NCBI GenBank assembly: GCA_030272585.1
Contig: BSYQ01000001.1
Span: forward strand, 4,216,001-4,280,000
Direction: 5' to 3'
Length of the DNA: 64,000 nucleotides
DNA from: Bryopsis sp. KO-2023
Lineage: Eukaryota > Chlorophyta > Ulvophyceae > Bryopsidales > Bryopsidaceae
Both the position numbers and the translations under genes were made by a program. Under the pieces are notes generated by a model that worked only from the letters and a program-made list of their open reading frames with translations, did not search any database and had not been told where the DNA came from. Positions 38,562-49,941 of the stretch are shown piece by piece (position 1 is the first letter of the stretch; every line of letters starts with the position of its first letter).

Positions 38562-40800
38562 TGTGCGCGAAGGTCAGTGCTTTGTTCCAGCGTTTCCTTG
38601 TCTGGGAAAACTCGGACTCCAGCAATAGCATGAGGGTCGAGTGTTTTCGTTTTTCAGATTGACAGTTACCCAAGCAGCCCGACAGACAGGTGGACGATTC
38701 CGAGATATTTTGGACGATTAGTTTGGACAACTCGATTCTTCCTTCCTTATGTACTGGTAGTTTTCAAGAGCCCCTTGCGTTTTGCGAACGAACACTCGCG
38801 CTTTGCTGAAGACGCTGCGCTGCAAATCTCGACGATCGCGCGCTGGGGTCGAGAATGTTTCGCTGGCCTGGCTGAGATTCAACGGGGGATGGATCCTTGC
38901 ACTGTGGAATCGATCTGGACAACGGCGTGCTGGAAGCGATCAAGAACGATGTCCAGACTACTAATTATTGCGGATTATTCCATCCTTCCAGCTCCTTTTC
39001 TTGAGACTGGCGGTTTCGTCGCTGGTGGAGTTCTGGTGGAGTTGAGTTTGTCGATCCCTGACGACCGCCGCGAAGCAGAAGTTTCTGTAGCGGTACGAGC
39101 TTCCTCCCTGGAATCGCTGGCTGCTTGAGGAACATGTGCGGGTGTACCTCCATTGCTGGTTTGCGTTTCTTTTCGTTCGTCATTTGTCAGTACATACGGC
39201 TTTGTAGGTGCCCCCCTTAACTAGAGAATTTGTACTGCTCCCTGTACACACCCAAATGAATCTTTCAGATACTGATTGGTTGTGTCTGCCGGATTTGAGC
39301 CATCAAATCGTCATAACTACTGCAGCTTGGCTAACTTTAAGATATCTTTAAAGAGAAGAAGAGTCGTGAGTCATTGAGCGTATTGAGCCGACGACTCTGA
39401 CTAACTCGTTCTGGAAAGGCCACATATCAACATTTTAGTTCTGGCAGTTCTTCAGGGAAAGAACGATTGAGCATCTTTTAAAAATCCAGGTTGACCTAGT
39501 CAGTACACTAGCTGAAGGCCCACTCCACCACACCCCGGAGAGCTCCTCTGAACAATCGAAAAACATGGCTTCGGAAAAGAGAAAGACACCCCGAAAACAG
39601 CCATCTAGTATCATCCCTAAAAAACACCCTTCGAAACACCCATCTAGTATTGTCCCCTCAAAACCCCCACGCATGGATTCATGCGTTTTATTTTACCTCA
39701 AAGCAACTTCATTACACCATTTCTTTTTTTCTTCCTTTTGTTTTCTTAAATTTCAAATCCCAAGTCCAACAACTTCGTTTTTTGTTTTTTTTGCCCCATG
39801 TCAAATCGTGCCTGTCCCCCATATCACCATAAAATTCACGCGAGCACATACACAGGAAAAAAGCATATAAATATAGAACTCCGCGCGCACGACAGATGTG
39901 ATTACATGACTTCGTATGAAGTTGTGTACAACCGTTAATTTACAAGGAATGGAGAGTCCCAAAACCTCTTGCCTTTTTTTTTCCTCCTCTTTTTTTTTTT
40001 AATTTCTGACCGTTATCTTGATTCTTTGGTCAAGCAAGCTGCCCAGTTCCAACACAGCTCGCAGGTTTCCTACTCTCGCAGTCCTAACAACTTGATGACA
40101 AACCTACCCAGTTCCCCCCCACACTTTTGTCACACTTTTTCCCCAAAACGAATAAATCACCTAATTCCTTCCCCCTTTTCAATCCCACTTTGGTTTTCCC
40201 CGACCCCAAAACCCCTGATTTGAAGCCCCCGTATTGTCTGTTTCGTTTCTTTTTTTTTCCGAGTTTTATCCCTAGGGTTCAATCCCCATACCACTCACTA
40301 TGTCAGACATGTGCCACCCTCTTGCAATTGGTTCTCCAGGCCCCTCTCAGAACGTCATGATGCGGTACAAACCAATCAAAAAACACTTGACGACATTGTG
40401 CACAAGAAAATAGTCGAATAAAGTCAAAAATAGTCAAGGTAACAATATGCAAAAACTGCACAACCAATCACAGCCCTGTTTTTAGATATTTGATATCTAT
40501 ATATGTATATATTTAGAGAGCATTTTTTTTCTTTTCACGATGTTGTTGGCCAACACTTCTGTTTCCTTTTTTTTTATCCCCTTTGTTTGTTTTCCAAAAC
40601 AGCTCAATTTTTCCACACTTTCTTTTCTAATTTTTTTTGGGTTTTCTGCCACCCATATTTTGTTTTTTCCTGTTTGCTGCGATTTATCCCCACTGGCGCA
40701 GAAAAAATTTACTGGAAAAGTTTAAAAAACACTCCGAAATCTGGTCTAGAAGCGCCACGGAATGCCGTGGGTGCCGTGAACCGCGTGCGCGCCTTCATTC
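38562..40800. other. Intergenic region between COX6A (-) and GATA gene (-)
   Basis: About 2.2 kb. 39570-40800 is C- and T-rich on the plus strand, the bias expected for the 3' UTR of the minus-strand GATA gene. A 72-codon minus-strand frame (38968-39183) starts with ATG and is basic, but has no family match and no partner exon; it is not called. The COX6A promoter should lie just above 38561. Confidence 0.35.
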
Positions 40801-41709
40801 TCAAAACACGTGCGACGCGAGTGGCCTGGCTTGCTTCCTGCTCTTTTTACGGAGGGACTCGTCCGCCACTGGGATTAGGACGGTGTCACGTTTATTTAAG
40901 GAACTGGACATCCCCTGGCCGACACAGGAAAAAAAAAACACAGTCAAGTCACCTTGCTCCACAAGCTGTTCTGACCTTTATCCTTGCTCGTTCTTCCAGG
41001 AACCAACGTATAGACTGGTCAACGGACGCAAATGATGATTATCGATCTCAGAAGATCCGTTGCGACGAAACGCGTCGCTCGCACAAAGATAACGCACGCC
41101 CCTTGCGTAACTTCCTTACTAGACGGACGCCTTGTGTACTCGCGTCGTAAGCATGCAGAACATTACCTTCATTCTTTGATCCCAGGCGCCATCAACTTTC
41201 GCTCTCCTCCGATAGCGAGACGGTCCTTTATTTCGTCGCTTCTTTATCTTTGATAAAACTCTCCGATCCCTGCGAGCGCACGAAAAAACTGCGCTGTTAC
41301 ATCCGTTCCTCTCCGAAGTGTGCAAATGCACGTGCGCGAGCGTACGTGTGGCCAACGTGTTTCTACAGATGCGCGCTTTTGCTCAAAAACGATACCTGAT
41401 TGCCCCGCTCCTCTTACGTTCTCGCGAAAACATCTTCGTGCCCACCTCGCCACCTTCCGCTTTCTCGCTGGGTTCGAACTTGACCATCATAGCAGAGTCC
41501 TCGACAGACGGCCTGGTTACCCAGTTCGGCCTGTTCTGAGCTCGGCGCCCTGGAAAGTATCCATCCAAACTGCGCTTCACCGAATAGCGAGTGCCGCAAG
41601 CGTTGCATAAGATTGGTTTTTCAGGAGGGCCCCTGCGCCAGCACGGACTGGCTGTCCGGGTGCAGTGACAACACGGACCCCCACAGATCATCGTGGTGGG
41701 TTGCTCCAT
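40801..41709 (-). CDS. GATA zinc-finger protein (plant GATA26/27-like finger)
   Basis: Four exons in phase: 41396-41709, 41167-41362, 40976-41014 and 40801-40914; 220 residues. The N-terminus is almost entirely one finger: [20 protein letters not shown] followed by [18 protein letters not shown]. The C-x2-C...C-x2-C ligands are complete. GPPEKPxLCNACG is the signature of the plant class with GATA26/27, unlike the GPxxPxSLCNACGI of other GATA factors. The rest is rich in Arg/Lys ([18 protein letters not shown]), suggesting nuclear localisation. No DEUBAD domain is visible, and the protein is much shorter than plant GATA26/27. It probably binds GATA-like sites. The finger is sure; the last two small exons are moderately sure. 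Confidence 0.75.
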
Positions 41710-42207
41710 TCTGCCCCAGCGTCTGCGGAAGGAGGGAGGGGACAATCGGACGTTCCACGTCCCAGCAAGAAAAACACTTTTTTTGGTTGCACCCCCAAAT
41801 TGCTGCAACAAGAACCTTCCACATCGTGGCGCCAATGAGTAACTTGAGGACGCATGAATGACTTATCAGTCTACCAATAGAATTCTGGCACAGTCGGGCA
41901 CCAGGGACCTTCAGTGAGGTTCCCACCATGAGTTTTGACACGCCAGCCGGCGTGATGCAGAGTGGGCGGGGGTCCAACAAAATGAGGACGAAAGTGGATA
42001 AAAGGAAAGACAAGGACGCAAGCTGTCCTTCTTTCCCGTTTGGGGTGCAACCGAGTCACACGAGGGCATCACTCCACTTGATTTGCAAACGGATCATGCC
42101 GAGGTATCGTAACAATTACACACACAACTACCCAAGCACTCAAAACTGCATCGACACACTTGGACCCTGGTGCTCAGTTTCTCTTTGTATGGGTGCACTA
42201 GGACATG
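41710..42207. other. Gap between GATA gene and RAD9 (same strand)
   Basis: About 500 bp, holding the GATA promoter and the RAD9 3' UTR. No gene recognised. Confidence 0.45.
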
Positions 42208-43458
42208 TTACAACTCCAGACTGCTGCGCCCACTCGTGTGTGGGCTGTGACTTGTTCTGGGTGCAGTTTGCACATCTGTGTTTCGCCCATCATGATTGAA
42301 TTGATCTGCACTGTTCCCAAGTCTGTCTCCACTCGACCCCCCCCAATTCTGAAATAAACCACTGCCTGCACCAGTAGATCCCCTCTGCAACATATTCTGG
42401 CTGCCATTTTGGTCTGAGGAACACCATACACCTCGGCTTGGATTTGCATGGGGTGCTTGATTCGATGCACCAACTGTCCCTTCAGAGCTTCTGGCCAGGG
42501 GACTTGGTACAGAGGAGACAGGGAACTGCGATTGACCTCCATGACCTGAGGCTGTTCCTTGCGGGATTTGCTGGCCAGCCCTCGATGCAGTGGGTTGAGA
42601 AATCTGCGAGCCCGCCAGCGTGGCAAGGACCATCTTTGCGTCCAGTTCCATGTCCAAGTTCATGTCTCTCCTCGAACGGCTGGCAGGCCATCGTGGCTGA
42701 ACGACCAGCGGTGTTCCTGGCGAGTGCATTTTTATGGATACATCTGCACCCACCTGCCAAAAGAGGTAGACCACCGCCTTCAAATCATGCACATTGAATG
42801 TGGCATCGATGGAATCTTGCGCGGTGTGCTCGTACTCGGAAAATAAGCTCTGAGAGTTGAACGAGACCTCCGTTCGCAAAGTGGACGCCGCTTTTCTCGA
42901 AATCGCTGGGTCGTGGAAAGTCCGAAGTTCGCAGGAGCCGCTGGAGGTGCTTCCACCAGGGTGCGCTATTATCGTCAGCTCGTCTTGGTCAGACTGGAAG
43001 CTGGCCAACAAGCCTTGCAGGTCCCTCGCCCAAGCTACCATCGTCACTGGATACTGCGACTCGTCGACGTTCGCGTTCAGGACCTCCGTCTCCAACAAAC
43101 TGATGCCGTAAACTTTTCGGAGTCCATTCTCGCAGAACAGCCTCGCAGTGAGTTTGTCATCGACCCCTGCCACCTGGAAAGATACGCGAACGACGCGCGC
43201 CGATCCAAACACCACCAAGGCGTGCTTGAGCAGGACTGCCGCTTGCACCACCGAGCCTTGGACCTGAAACTCGTCGAAAAAAGCAAAGCCCAAGCTGACG
43301 GCTAAGTATGCCGATCGTGACGAGTTTATCGACCGCAATATCAGCTTGTCGGGGAAAGCTTCGATGAGGAGCTCAGACGCCCCCGTTTTCGATAGCGACA
43401 ATAAGACGACTCTGAAGTACTTGATTTGGTGACCGACCAAAGAAAACTGGAGGCTCAT
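42208..43458 (-). CDS. RAD9: DNA damage checkpoint clamp subunit RAD9
   Basis: A single open frame of 416 residues from an ATG. The N-terminal two-thirds follows the RAD9 PCNA-like fold: LSKTGASELLIEAFPDKL, LRSINSSRSAYLAV (family LRSVNSSRSAY), FFDEFQVQ, then LTARLFCENGLRKVYGI. The second PCNA-like half includes SEYEHTAQDSIDATFNVHDLKA in pieces (about residues 205-230) and the clamp-end motif HSPGTPLVVQ. The tail (about 265-416) is Ser/Gly/Gln-rich and disordered, as in other RAD9 proteins where it is phosphorylated. RAD9 joins RAD1 and HUS1 in the 9-1-1 ring that marks damaged DNA and activates ATR-type kinases. No intron, unlike its neighbours. Confidence 0.88.
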   Translation of the reverse strand: MSLQFSLVGHQIKYFRVVLLSLSKTGASELLIEAFPDKLILRSINSSRSAYLAVSLGFAFFDEFQVQGSVVQAAVLLKHALVVFGSARVVRVSFQVAGVDDKLTARLFCENGLRKVYGISLLETEVLNANVDESQYPVTMVAWARDLQGLLASFQSDQDELTIIAHPGGSTSSGSCELRTFHDPAISRKAASTLRTEVSFNSQSLFSEYEHTAQDSIDATFNVHDLKAVVYLFWQVGADVSIKMHSPGTPLVVQPRWPASRSRRDMNLDMELDAKMVLATLAGSQISQPTASRAGQQIPQGTASGHGGQSQFPVSSVPSPLARSSEGTVGASNQAPHANPSRGVWCSSDQNGSQNMLQRGSTGAGSGLFQNWGGSSGDRLGNSADQFNHDGRNTDVQTAPRTSHSPHTSGRSSLEL

Positions 43459-44076
43459 GGCATTGGACCTGTGCGCGCAATCGCTGAAAGGCCAGATTCT
43501 TCTCCTTCACTGTTCAATGTCGTAATATTGCGATTTTGGAAATTAAAAGACGTCACAATCCGTTGTTTGTTTGGTCCCCTTGCGATTTCTTTTCCTTGGG
43601 ATGACCCTCCTTCATCGAGCCCGCGTCACAAACAAACAAACAAACATCGAAGCACAACTGTGGTGGTCATACACACGCGATCATAGACCAGATATTGGCT
43701 GGCTGGGTTAAGAATTTGATCGTATAGTTTGGAGAGAGAGAAAAAGAGGATGCAAATCTGCAGTGTGGCTAAATCATCTGGAGGATGAAAAGCGAAGGAT
43801 AGCATTGGTTTTTGAAAACACGGATTTCAAACCCAGTTTTCAATAGGTATTCACACTCCTATCACTCCCATATTGAGGATGCTGAGCTCTCATGAAAGCA
43901 GCCATCAACATCCCATTCACCATTTGCGGCAGTCGCTATGCACCTCCCAACAAACCCCACAATGATCCATTATCCGGACATGCAATGAGAGTTACAAGTT
44001 CATCGACTGACCCCCCATTCCTAAACAAAATGCACATCTCCTCCCATCCAGCCTGAGGTGCCGAGCGGCCATTGTT
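43459..44076. other. Gap between RAD9 and the plastid membrane protein (same strand)
   Basis: About 620 bp with no recognisable gene. It contains the RAD9 promoter and the 3' UTR of the membrane protein gene. Confidence 0.45.
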
Positions 44077-45892
44077 TCAATACCAAATAAATTGCCAGCC
44101 TGTCATGTAGAACTTCAAAGGTGCTGTGAGGTAGACAGCCAAGGCCTGAGGTGATGTCAAAAATCGATCGCACAAGAAAAATCCAACGCTCATCGGAACG
44201 ACGATTGCACGCAAAACGCTGGAAGGAACAAAAAACTGGTACAAACAGGTCAAGAGTAGACCTGGCACAATTAAAAAAAAACACAAAAAAAGAAATCAGT
44301 TTCTTGTTTGTAAGCAAAGAAGGCACTCCTCAGAAACATTTGCTGCAATTTCATTGGAAGGCTATGTATGTGGAGCAGAGATCTTCCAAAGGACTTTCGT
44401 CAGAAAACCAAATGGTATTTTAGACAGTTTGAGTGTGTTTTCTTCTTTTCTCAAATCAGTATTTGGGTGGTCAGCCCCCTCCCCCTGGGCCCCCCTGGTT
44501 ATTCCAATTAAACTCGTGTTTAGCAGTCACAAGGACTGCATACCTCTGATGAAGGCCAAGACTCCAAGCCAAAACTTGATTTCCTCTTCGTTTTCTCGTT
44601 TCCACCTCCACATCCGTTTGCACTCATCCAGAGCAAAATTATCATACCTGAGATGGAAAAAGGCAAGCCACACATTTGGGAAATTCCAATCCATGCTCCA
44701 AATCAGATATGATATAAGATACTTAAAAGATATGATATGTCTACCCCCCCCCCCCCCTTTAATAATCCTTTTGCAAAGAGTATATTCTTCCCTTTTTTGG
44801 GGGTGGGGTTGCCATCAATGTTCCCAGTTTAAATCATTCTCTAGTCTCTGCTCCCCCCCCCGCCAAAAAAAGATAAAAGAATAAAAAAGAAAAAAGAAAA
44901 ATAAATTAAACAAGGAGAATAATAATAATAGAATAGAAATGGCTGGAATATTGTGAGGTAATGAGCGATGCATTATCCAATGGAACGGATACAACAAAAC
45001 AGAAAATCACCACTGCAACACCAACATTAAAAAAATAAACAAAACGGATGTGTTCCTCTTACCCAGCGGCAAATCTTATAATTGAGATCTGAAGGAATTC
45101 TATAATTCGAAACAGGGGGTCCATTGCTTTCCTCACTGCAGAGAAAAAAGACATCATGGATGCAACAGCGGGCTGGGTTCTGCATTTGCACAGAAAAATG
45201 AAAAGAGACCATTTTTTCATCCTGGAGCAGTTTCTTCATACAAGAAACAGCAAAAATTCCTGGCAAAACAGTGCATTTTTTGCACAGCTATCTCCACATG
45301 CAGGCAAATCCAAACTTGGATTGATCAACAAGCGAGGGGACCTTTACCGAGGCTATCTGAAAAAGGCAATGAAAAAAAAAAAGCCTCGAATCTAATGTCA
45401 ACATGCACCTTGATTGACAAGGGAGTAACATATGGTTTATTGAACATCAACATCCACTCACACAATTTTCTTTTTGAAGTTTTCCTGCTTGTCCCTGGCT
45501 TCCAGCCTGGCGATACGCGCATTCTGCCGCATCTCCGATTTCCATTTGCTGAAGTCCTCAAAAATGTTGGCTTGCACCCGCAGAGATCTTCGACATTCTG
45601 AATTCATATCAATACCCCTCACCGACTAATCACACACCTTCAATCCACATACATGAAATCTGGCACCTTTGAGAACATCTCAATTCACTGTGCAACCAAT
45701 TTCCAGTAAGATGATCTTGAACTAATGGCCAGAACAGGATCACTGATGGCCACAGTGTCAAGAATGAGATTAGGGCAAAGAGGGTTTGCTTGACATCAGA
45801 CAGCACTCACGTCTAGGTTTCGACGCTAATGGGCTGAAAATGGACCGCCCCAAAGGCCTCGTGCAAGGTGAAGCGCCGAAGAAGGTCGACAT
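44077..45892 (-). CDS. Probable plastid-targeted multi-pass membrane protein, family unknown
   Basis: Exons 45811-45892, 45462-45597, 45063-45135, 44544-44647 and 44077-44261. The start MSTFFGASPCTRPLGRSIF and the following Arg-rich, acid-free stretch to SLRVQAN look like a chloroplast transit peptide. A charged helix comes next (WKSEMRQNARIARLEARDKQ). Later exons hold at least two membrane segments (FWLGVLAFIRGLLLTCLYQF; IVVPMSVGFFLCDRF) and end GWQFIWY. The first two and last two junctions agree in phase. The middle exon (45063-45135) fits its upstream partner in one frame and its downstream partner in another, so a tiny exon near 45013 or a shifted boundary is likely. I do not recognise the family; a thylakoid or envelope role is inferred only from targeting and membrane segments. 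Confidence 0.6.
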
Positions 45893-46006
45893 CGCGCGCA
45901 GCCCCCACAGCGACGAATTTGGTTTTCGAATTTGGCCTCCGAAAGATTCGTAATTCGCATTATCCTGTGATAATTATCATAATTTCAACATGTTGTGAAG
46001 AGGAAG
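45893..46006. promoter_or_regulatory. Very short bidirectional promoter, plastid protein (-) / kinase (+)
   Basis: Only 114 bp lie between the two divergent ATGs. Transcription starts of both genes probably fall inside or overlap this gap. Confidence 0.55.
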
Positions 46007-47698
46007 ATGTGCTGCGGTGTGAAAGCGTCGGACGTGAATGTTGCGAATGTCGTCGTCCGGTTTTGCGGTTTCCTGGGCTGGTTTTTGGATTGGAAATACC
46101 TTCGGGACAAGGAAGGATTCCAAAGCTTTGCAGGGAAAGTCTATGACGCCAGGGGACAGGAGTGTTCGGGGGGCCTTGGGCTGTTGATCCAAAAGAAGCT
46201 GGTGCCAGCGAACGACGCTGTGATGACGACTTGTGTCGCAGGGTTCAGTTCCCAGAAACTGTGGGTGCTTCTTGGGCTGATCCTTCTTCTCTCATGGTTG
46301 GTGCCCCTCGTGCGAGCCATGGTTTCGTTTCGGGTTAAGGGAGACGAGGACGAGAAGTACAAGAAAAAGCGATGGATCTATGATCGACAAAACGTTGCTT
46401 ACGCGACACGGCTAATTTTCTGTGTCGCATTGTCGGTGTTCTTCCTTCGAGACCCGTGGATACTGTCCTGGTTGGATTGGTCGAATACCTCGTCCGCTGG
46501 GCAGTCGGCGGAACTTGATTGCAGCGTACTGACGCAAATGCGGCGAGGGGAAAAAGTTGGGCAAGGATTTTACGCCAGTGTCACAGAAGCTTGGCTGTTG
46601 GATAGAAAGATCGCCATCAAGTCGCCAAACCCACGCGACGCGATGTATTTGGATGGATCCCGGCGTGAGTTCATAAGAGAAAGCTTCGCCAAGGAGCGAC
46701 GGCTGTTTCGACGAGTGAAATCCAGTTCGAACGTGGTTGAGTTTCTTGGGTCTTGCGAGGATTCGCTGTTTCTAGAATTCCTTCCCACCCCTCTCGAGAC
46801 GTACGTGGCGTCCCAGAACGTTTCGTTGCCTTTCGAGCGAGTGGCTGAGTTGTGGATGAGTATCGCGAGCGCTTTGGACTCCCTGCACAGGTATTCGTTA
46901 GATTCTGGCAAGTCGTCAATATATTCATCCATTCACATGGACTATTCGTTCAATTTTCGGTCGTCCCAAAGCCGCGTAACCGTCATTGTGATTTGTCAGC
47001 ACTGTCAAAAAATTCAGCCTCCATCACTGTCTTGGTAATGATCTAATCTGGGAATTGAGAACATGCCATTCAGGATTCCTGTGCATGAATGTTTTCGAAA
47101 TGGCTTGAAATGCAGCCACCACTAATTAGGTGCACTCTTTGGACCAATCTATTGCATGGTGGACAGACATGCGACAAACCTGGGCTGCTTGGTGCAGGAC
47201 TTCCAACTTGATTTTTTCAAAAAGGTTTTGTTTGTTTTTTTTAAATCCAGGGCACCGGGTGGCACGATAGTCCACACTGACATACGACCGGAACAGTTTT
47301 TATTCAACGAACAAGGGGTGTTGAAGCTGGGCGACTTGAATCGTGCACACCAAATTGAGGAAGGACTTCATGGATTCTGTCGCTCTGCAATGGACGGCCG
47401 ATACAAATCTCCAGAGCAAATCAGTGGCAGCCTGATAACTGAAAAGACAGACATATATGCGATGGGGCTAACATTTCATTACGTGTTGACCCGCTCGGAA
47501 CCTTTTCGCAGGGAGGACCCCAGGGGGCTCGGCATGGCAGTGCTGAATGGAAAGCGACCAGAAGTGCCATCCAGCACTCCGGAGTTTCTGAAAGCAATTC
47601 TGGAAGCTACCTGGCATGTCAAACCCAAGCTACGACCGACTGCTGGAAAAGTACTTGCAAAATTGCAAAATTATCGGAATCAAAGCAACGAAACTTGA
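46007..47698 (+). CDS. Membrane-anchored protein kinase with atypical catalytic motifs
   Basis: Exons 46007-46890 and 47251-47698 join in phase 2 to 443 residues. Two hydrophobic segments (LWVLLGLILLLSWLVPLV; LIFCVALSVFFL) precede a kinase domain. The glycine loop is GEKVGQGFYASV, the lysine is in KIAIKSP, and FLEF marks the hinge. The catalytic loop is HTDIRPEQF instead of HRDLKPEN, and the metal motif is GDLN instead of DFG. The catalytic Asp and metal Asp are kept; the usual Asn ligand is Gln. MDGRYKSPEQI stands for the APE region, followed by DIYAMGLTF and the C-lobe Arg in KLRPTAG. Similar HTD/DxN variants occur in algal kinases and resemble the FAM69/PKDCC type. It may be active; substrate unknown. 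It converges with UVDE2, 248 bp apart. Confidence 0.8.
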
Positions 47699-47946
47699 TC
47701 ATTGGTTCTACTTTCGCTCTTCTCAATTCAATGAAGAGGTGCTCCCTGAGAGGACGACCTTTACTAATGTAGTTTTTGTAAATGTAACATTTCGTGCGTC
47801 ATTCTTTCTACTAGTTCTTGGAAAAACTGTTCCCAAAGTCCACTATCTGCCTGGTTCAAGAATTGAATGAGGAAAAAAAAAGAGTGATAGTGAGATCATC
47901 CAGTTCCCTTTTCCGTCCGGAAAGAGTAGGATGACCAGACCAGCGA

Positions 47947-49497
47947 TCATCCAACACACTGCAGTTGTGCATTCGTTTTCCAAAGCCCCACTTTCCTGTC
48001 GCTCAGCTGTTTCATCAGTTTTTTTACTGCTCGATCTTTCAACTTGGCCTCCACCTCTACAGTGACTCCTTTCAGGTTCTCCCAGCAGTCAGGATAATCG
48101 CAAGGGTTGATCAAATTATGATGAGGTCTTGGATTGCCACCCTCCCACCCCGTAGCTGGGCTGGAAATATGAAAGAGCGGCTCACGGTTCCATGACTACA
48201 ATCAACACATAGATTCATCTGATTAGACCTTGCCAAAACCATGCAATGTAATCCACAATGCATCGTCCTCCCCCCCCCAAAAAAAAATAATAATAAAATC
48301 ATTAACGCTGGGAAAGGTTGATTTTTGTAGCTTATGGAGGGCGGAAAGAATAGACGTTTGCCAACAATTAAGATTTCGACCCAAAATCGATGCCTCACTC
48401 CCGAGTCTCGAATCAATGGAGTGACCAAAACATGACCATTTGAATTTTGAATTCCTGGGGATTACCTCGATTGCCTGTTCTGTCATGGTGGGTATCGGGA
48501 CCCCATCGTGATTGCATCGATGGTGATGCACATCATAAACCATCGGAACGCCGATCTTCTTGCACAGAGGCAACAAATCTGTCGGGGTGAACGACCTGTC
48601 GTCGTTCTCCAGAGTCAGTTTGCTTTGCATCCCTGGGGACAGCCTGTCAAAGTTCTTGGCAAACCGATCCAATGCCGACTTTTTGTCTCCATACACTCCA
48701 CCACCATGAATGTTGATCACGTCGACACCTATGGCCTGGAGTGGGTTGGGCCCCGAGCAAAGAAATAGCAACTTTTAACACATTGGATCCCAATGCTTGT
48801 GATCATCAGCCCTGTTGACAACGTAGAATCTGTCAGTCTGACACAGTGGTGACAATAGGAACGAAATCAGAGCAAAGAATGATGGTCAGTGAGGGCTGTG
48901 TGTGTGAGGAGACTGCATCCAAATGATGCATCTCGTTTTCCTGATTACCTCTCCAATCATTGCATGGTACTCCAATTCAGCCACCGAATTCGCCACGATT
49001 TCCTCCTTGGGGGAATTCAATACCACGAACTGGTCGGGGTGCATGGCAAGTCGAAGGTTTTGGTCATCCTTGAGAACTCGACAAGTCGCCAAATTCCTGG
49101 AGATTTCTTCGAAGTCTGGGAGGTCATCCATTCGATACCCCACATCGGCATGCGTGATCAGGGGGCAAAACGAGCTGTTCACCCGAAAACACCCTATTGA
49201 ATGTTCATGGCACTCCTCCAAGGCTTTCAACAAACTCTGAGAGTTATGGAGCACCAAGGAAGACAAGTATGTCAACCTCTTCTCGCGGGGAAGTTTCTTG
49301 CAATACGTCAAAGTCGACGTTCGGAACTTTATGTCGGCGTCCACGAAACCACAACAAAGGCCCAACCGCACAAACTCTTGGTTTCCTGGTACAGGAGCAG
49401 GCAAAGCGTTCACAGTGACCGCCCGATGACACGCCCTCCGGCTTCCAGTTTTCCAGACACGACCCCATAACCCACGTCCGGCAATGCCTGGGGTCAT
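47947..49497 (-). CDS. UVDE: UV damage endonuclease, copy 2 (UVDE/Uve1 family)
   Basis: Exons 48949-49497, 48466-48735 and 47947-48195 join in phase 0 to 355 residues. It is paralogous to copy 1 at 31.8 kb, in inverted orientation. An N-terminal extension of about 40 residues is rich in Arg and aromatic residues (RGLWGRVWKTGSRRACHR), compatible with an organelle-targeting peptide; copy 1 lacks it. The barrel keeps every ligand: MHP, NIHGGG, LENDD, YDVHHH, HHNLIN and VEVEAK. The probing loop is canonical, HPDQFVVLN, with the Gln at residue 156. The middle exon is 270 nt in both copies. The start is the first clear ATG in the extension. The gene starts about 440 bp downstream of the MET1 stop, on the same strand. 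Complete. Confidence 0.93.
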
Positions 49498-49941
49498 GGG
49501 GTTTGCGGCGGAAGGAAGAGGGGGAATGCTGTGGAGGGCTGGATTGTCGTCAAAAATCGGAGGGATGCATGATATATATCCGACGTGATTACTGCTCAAG
49601 AAATGAAGTAGAAGTTGCAAGATTTCTTATGATGGATATGATTGGGGGGTCATGGGATTATGAGGGGAAAAGGCTCTTATTGCCTTTTCGTCATTCCTGG
49701 ACAGAGTGCTCAGCAGTTGTCATTACTTACAAAAAAAATTCAGCCTGCCACATCCTGCACATCCATTAACATCATGAAACCCACCGTGCATCCATTAATT
49801 CGTTCAAAAAGCTGCAAGATTTGTTCCTTGCTTCAGGCTTTCCTACATACATTCATACTCTTTTTCTTTTTTTTTTCTCTCTGGCACTCTCACACAGAGA
49901 GATCTATATACACTGGTGCCATGATACTTTTGGTACTATTT
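49498..49941. other. Gap between MET1 and UVDE2 (same strand)
   Basis: About 440 bp holding the UVDE2 promoter and the MET1 3' UTR. No gene recognised. Confidence 0.45.

Noticed and set aside
38968-39183. 72-codon basic minus-strand frame starting with ATG
   Set aside because: No homology recognised, no partner exon; composition alone is not enough.
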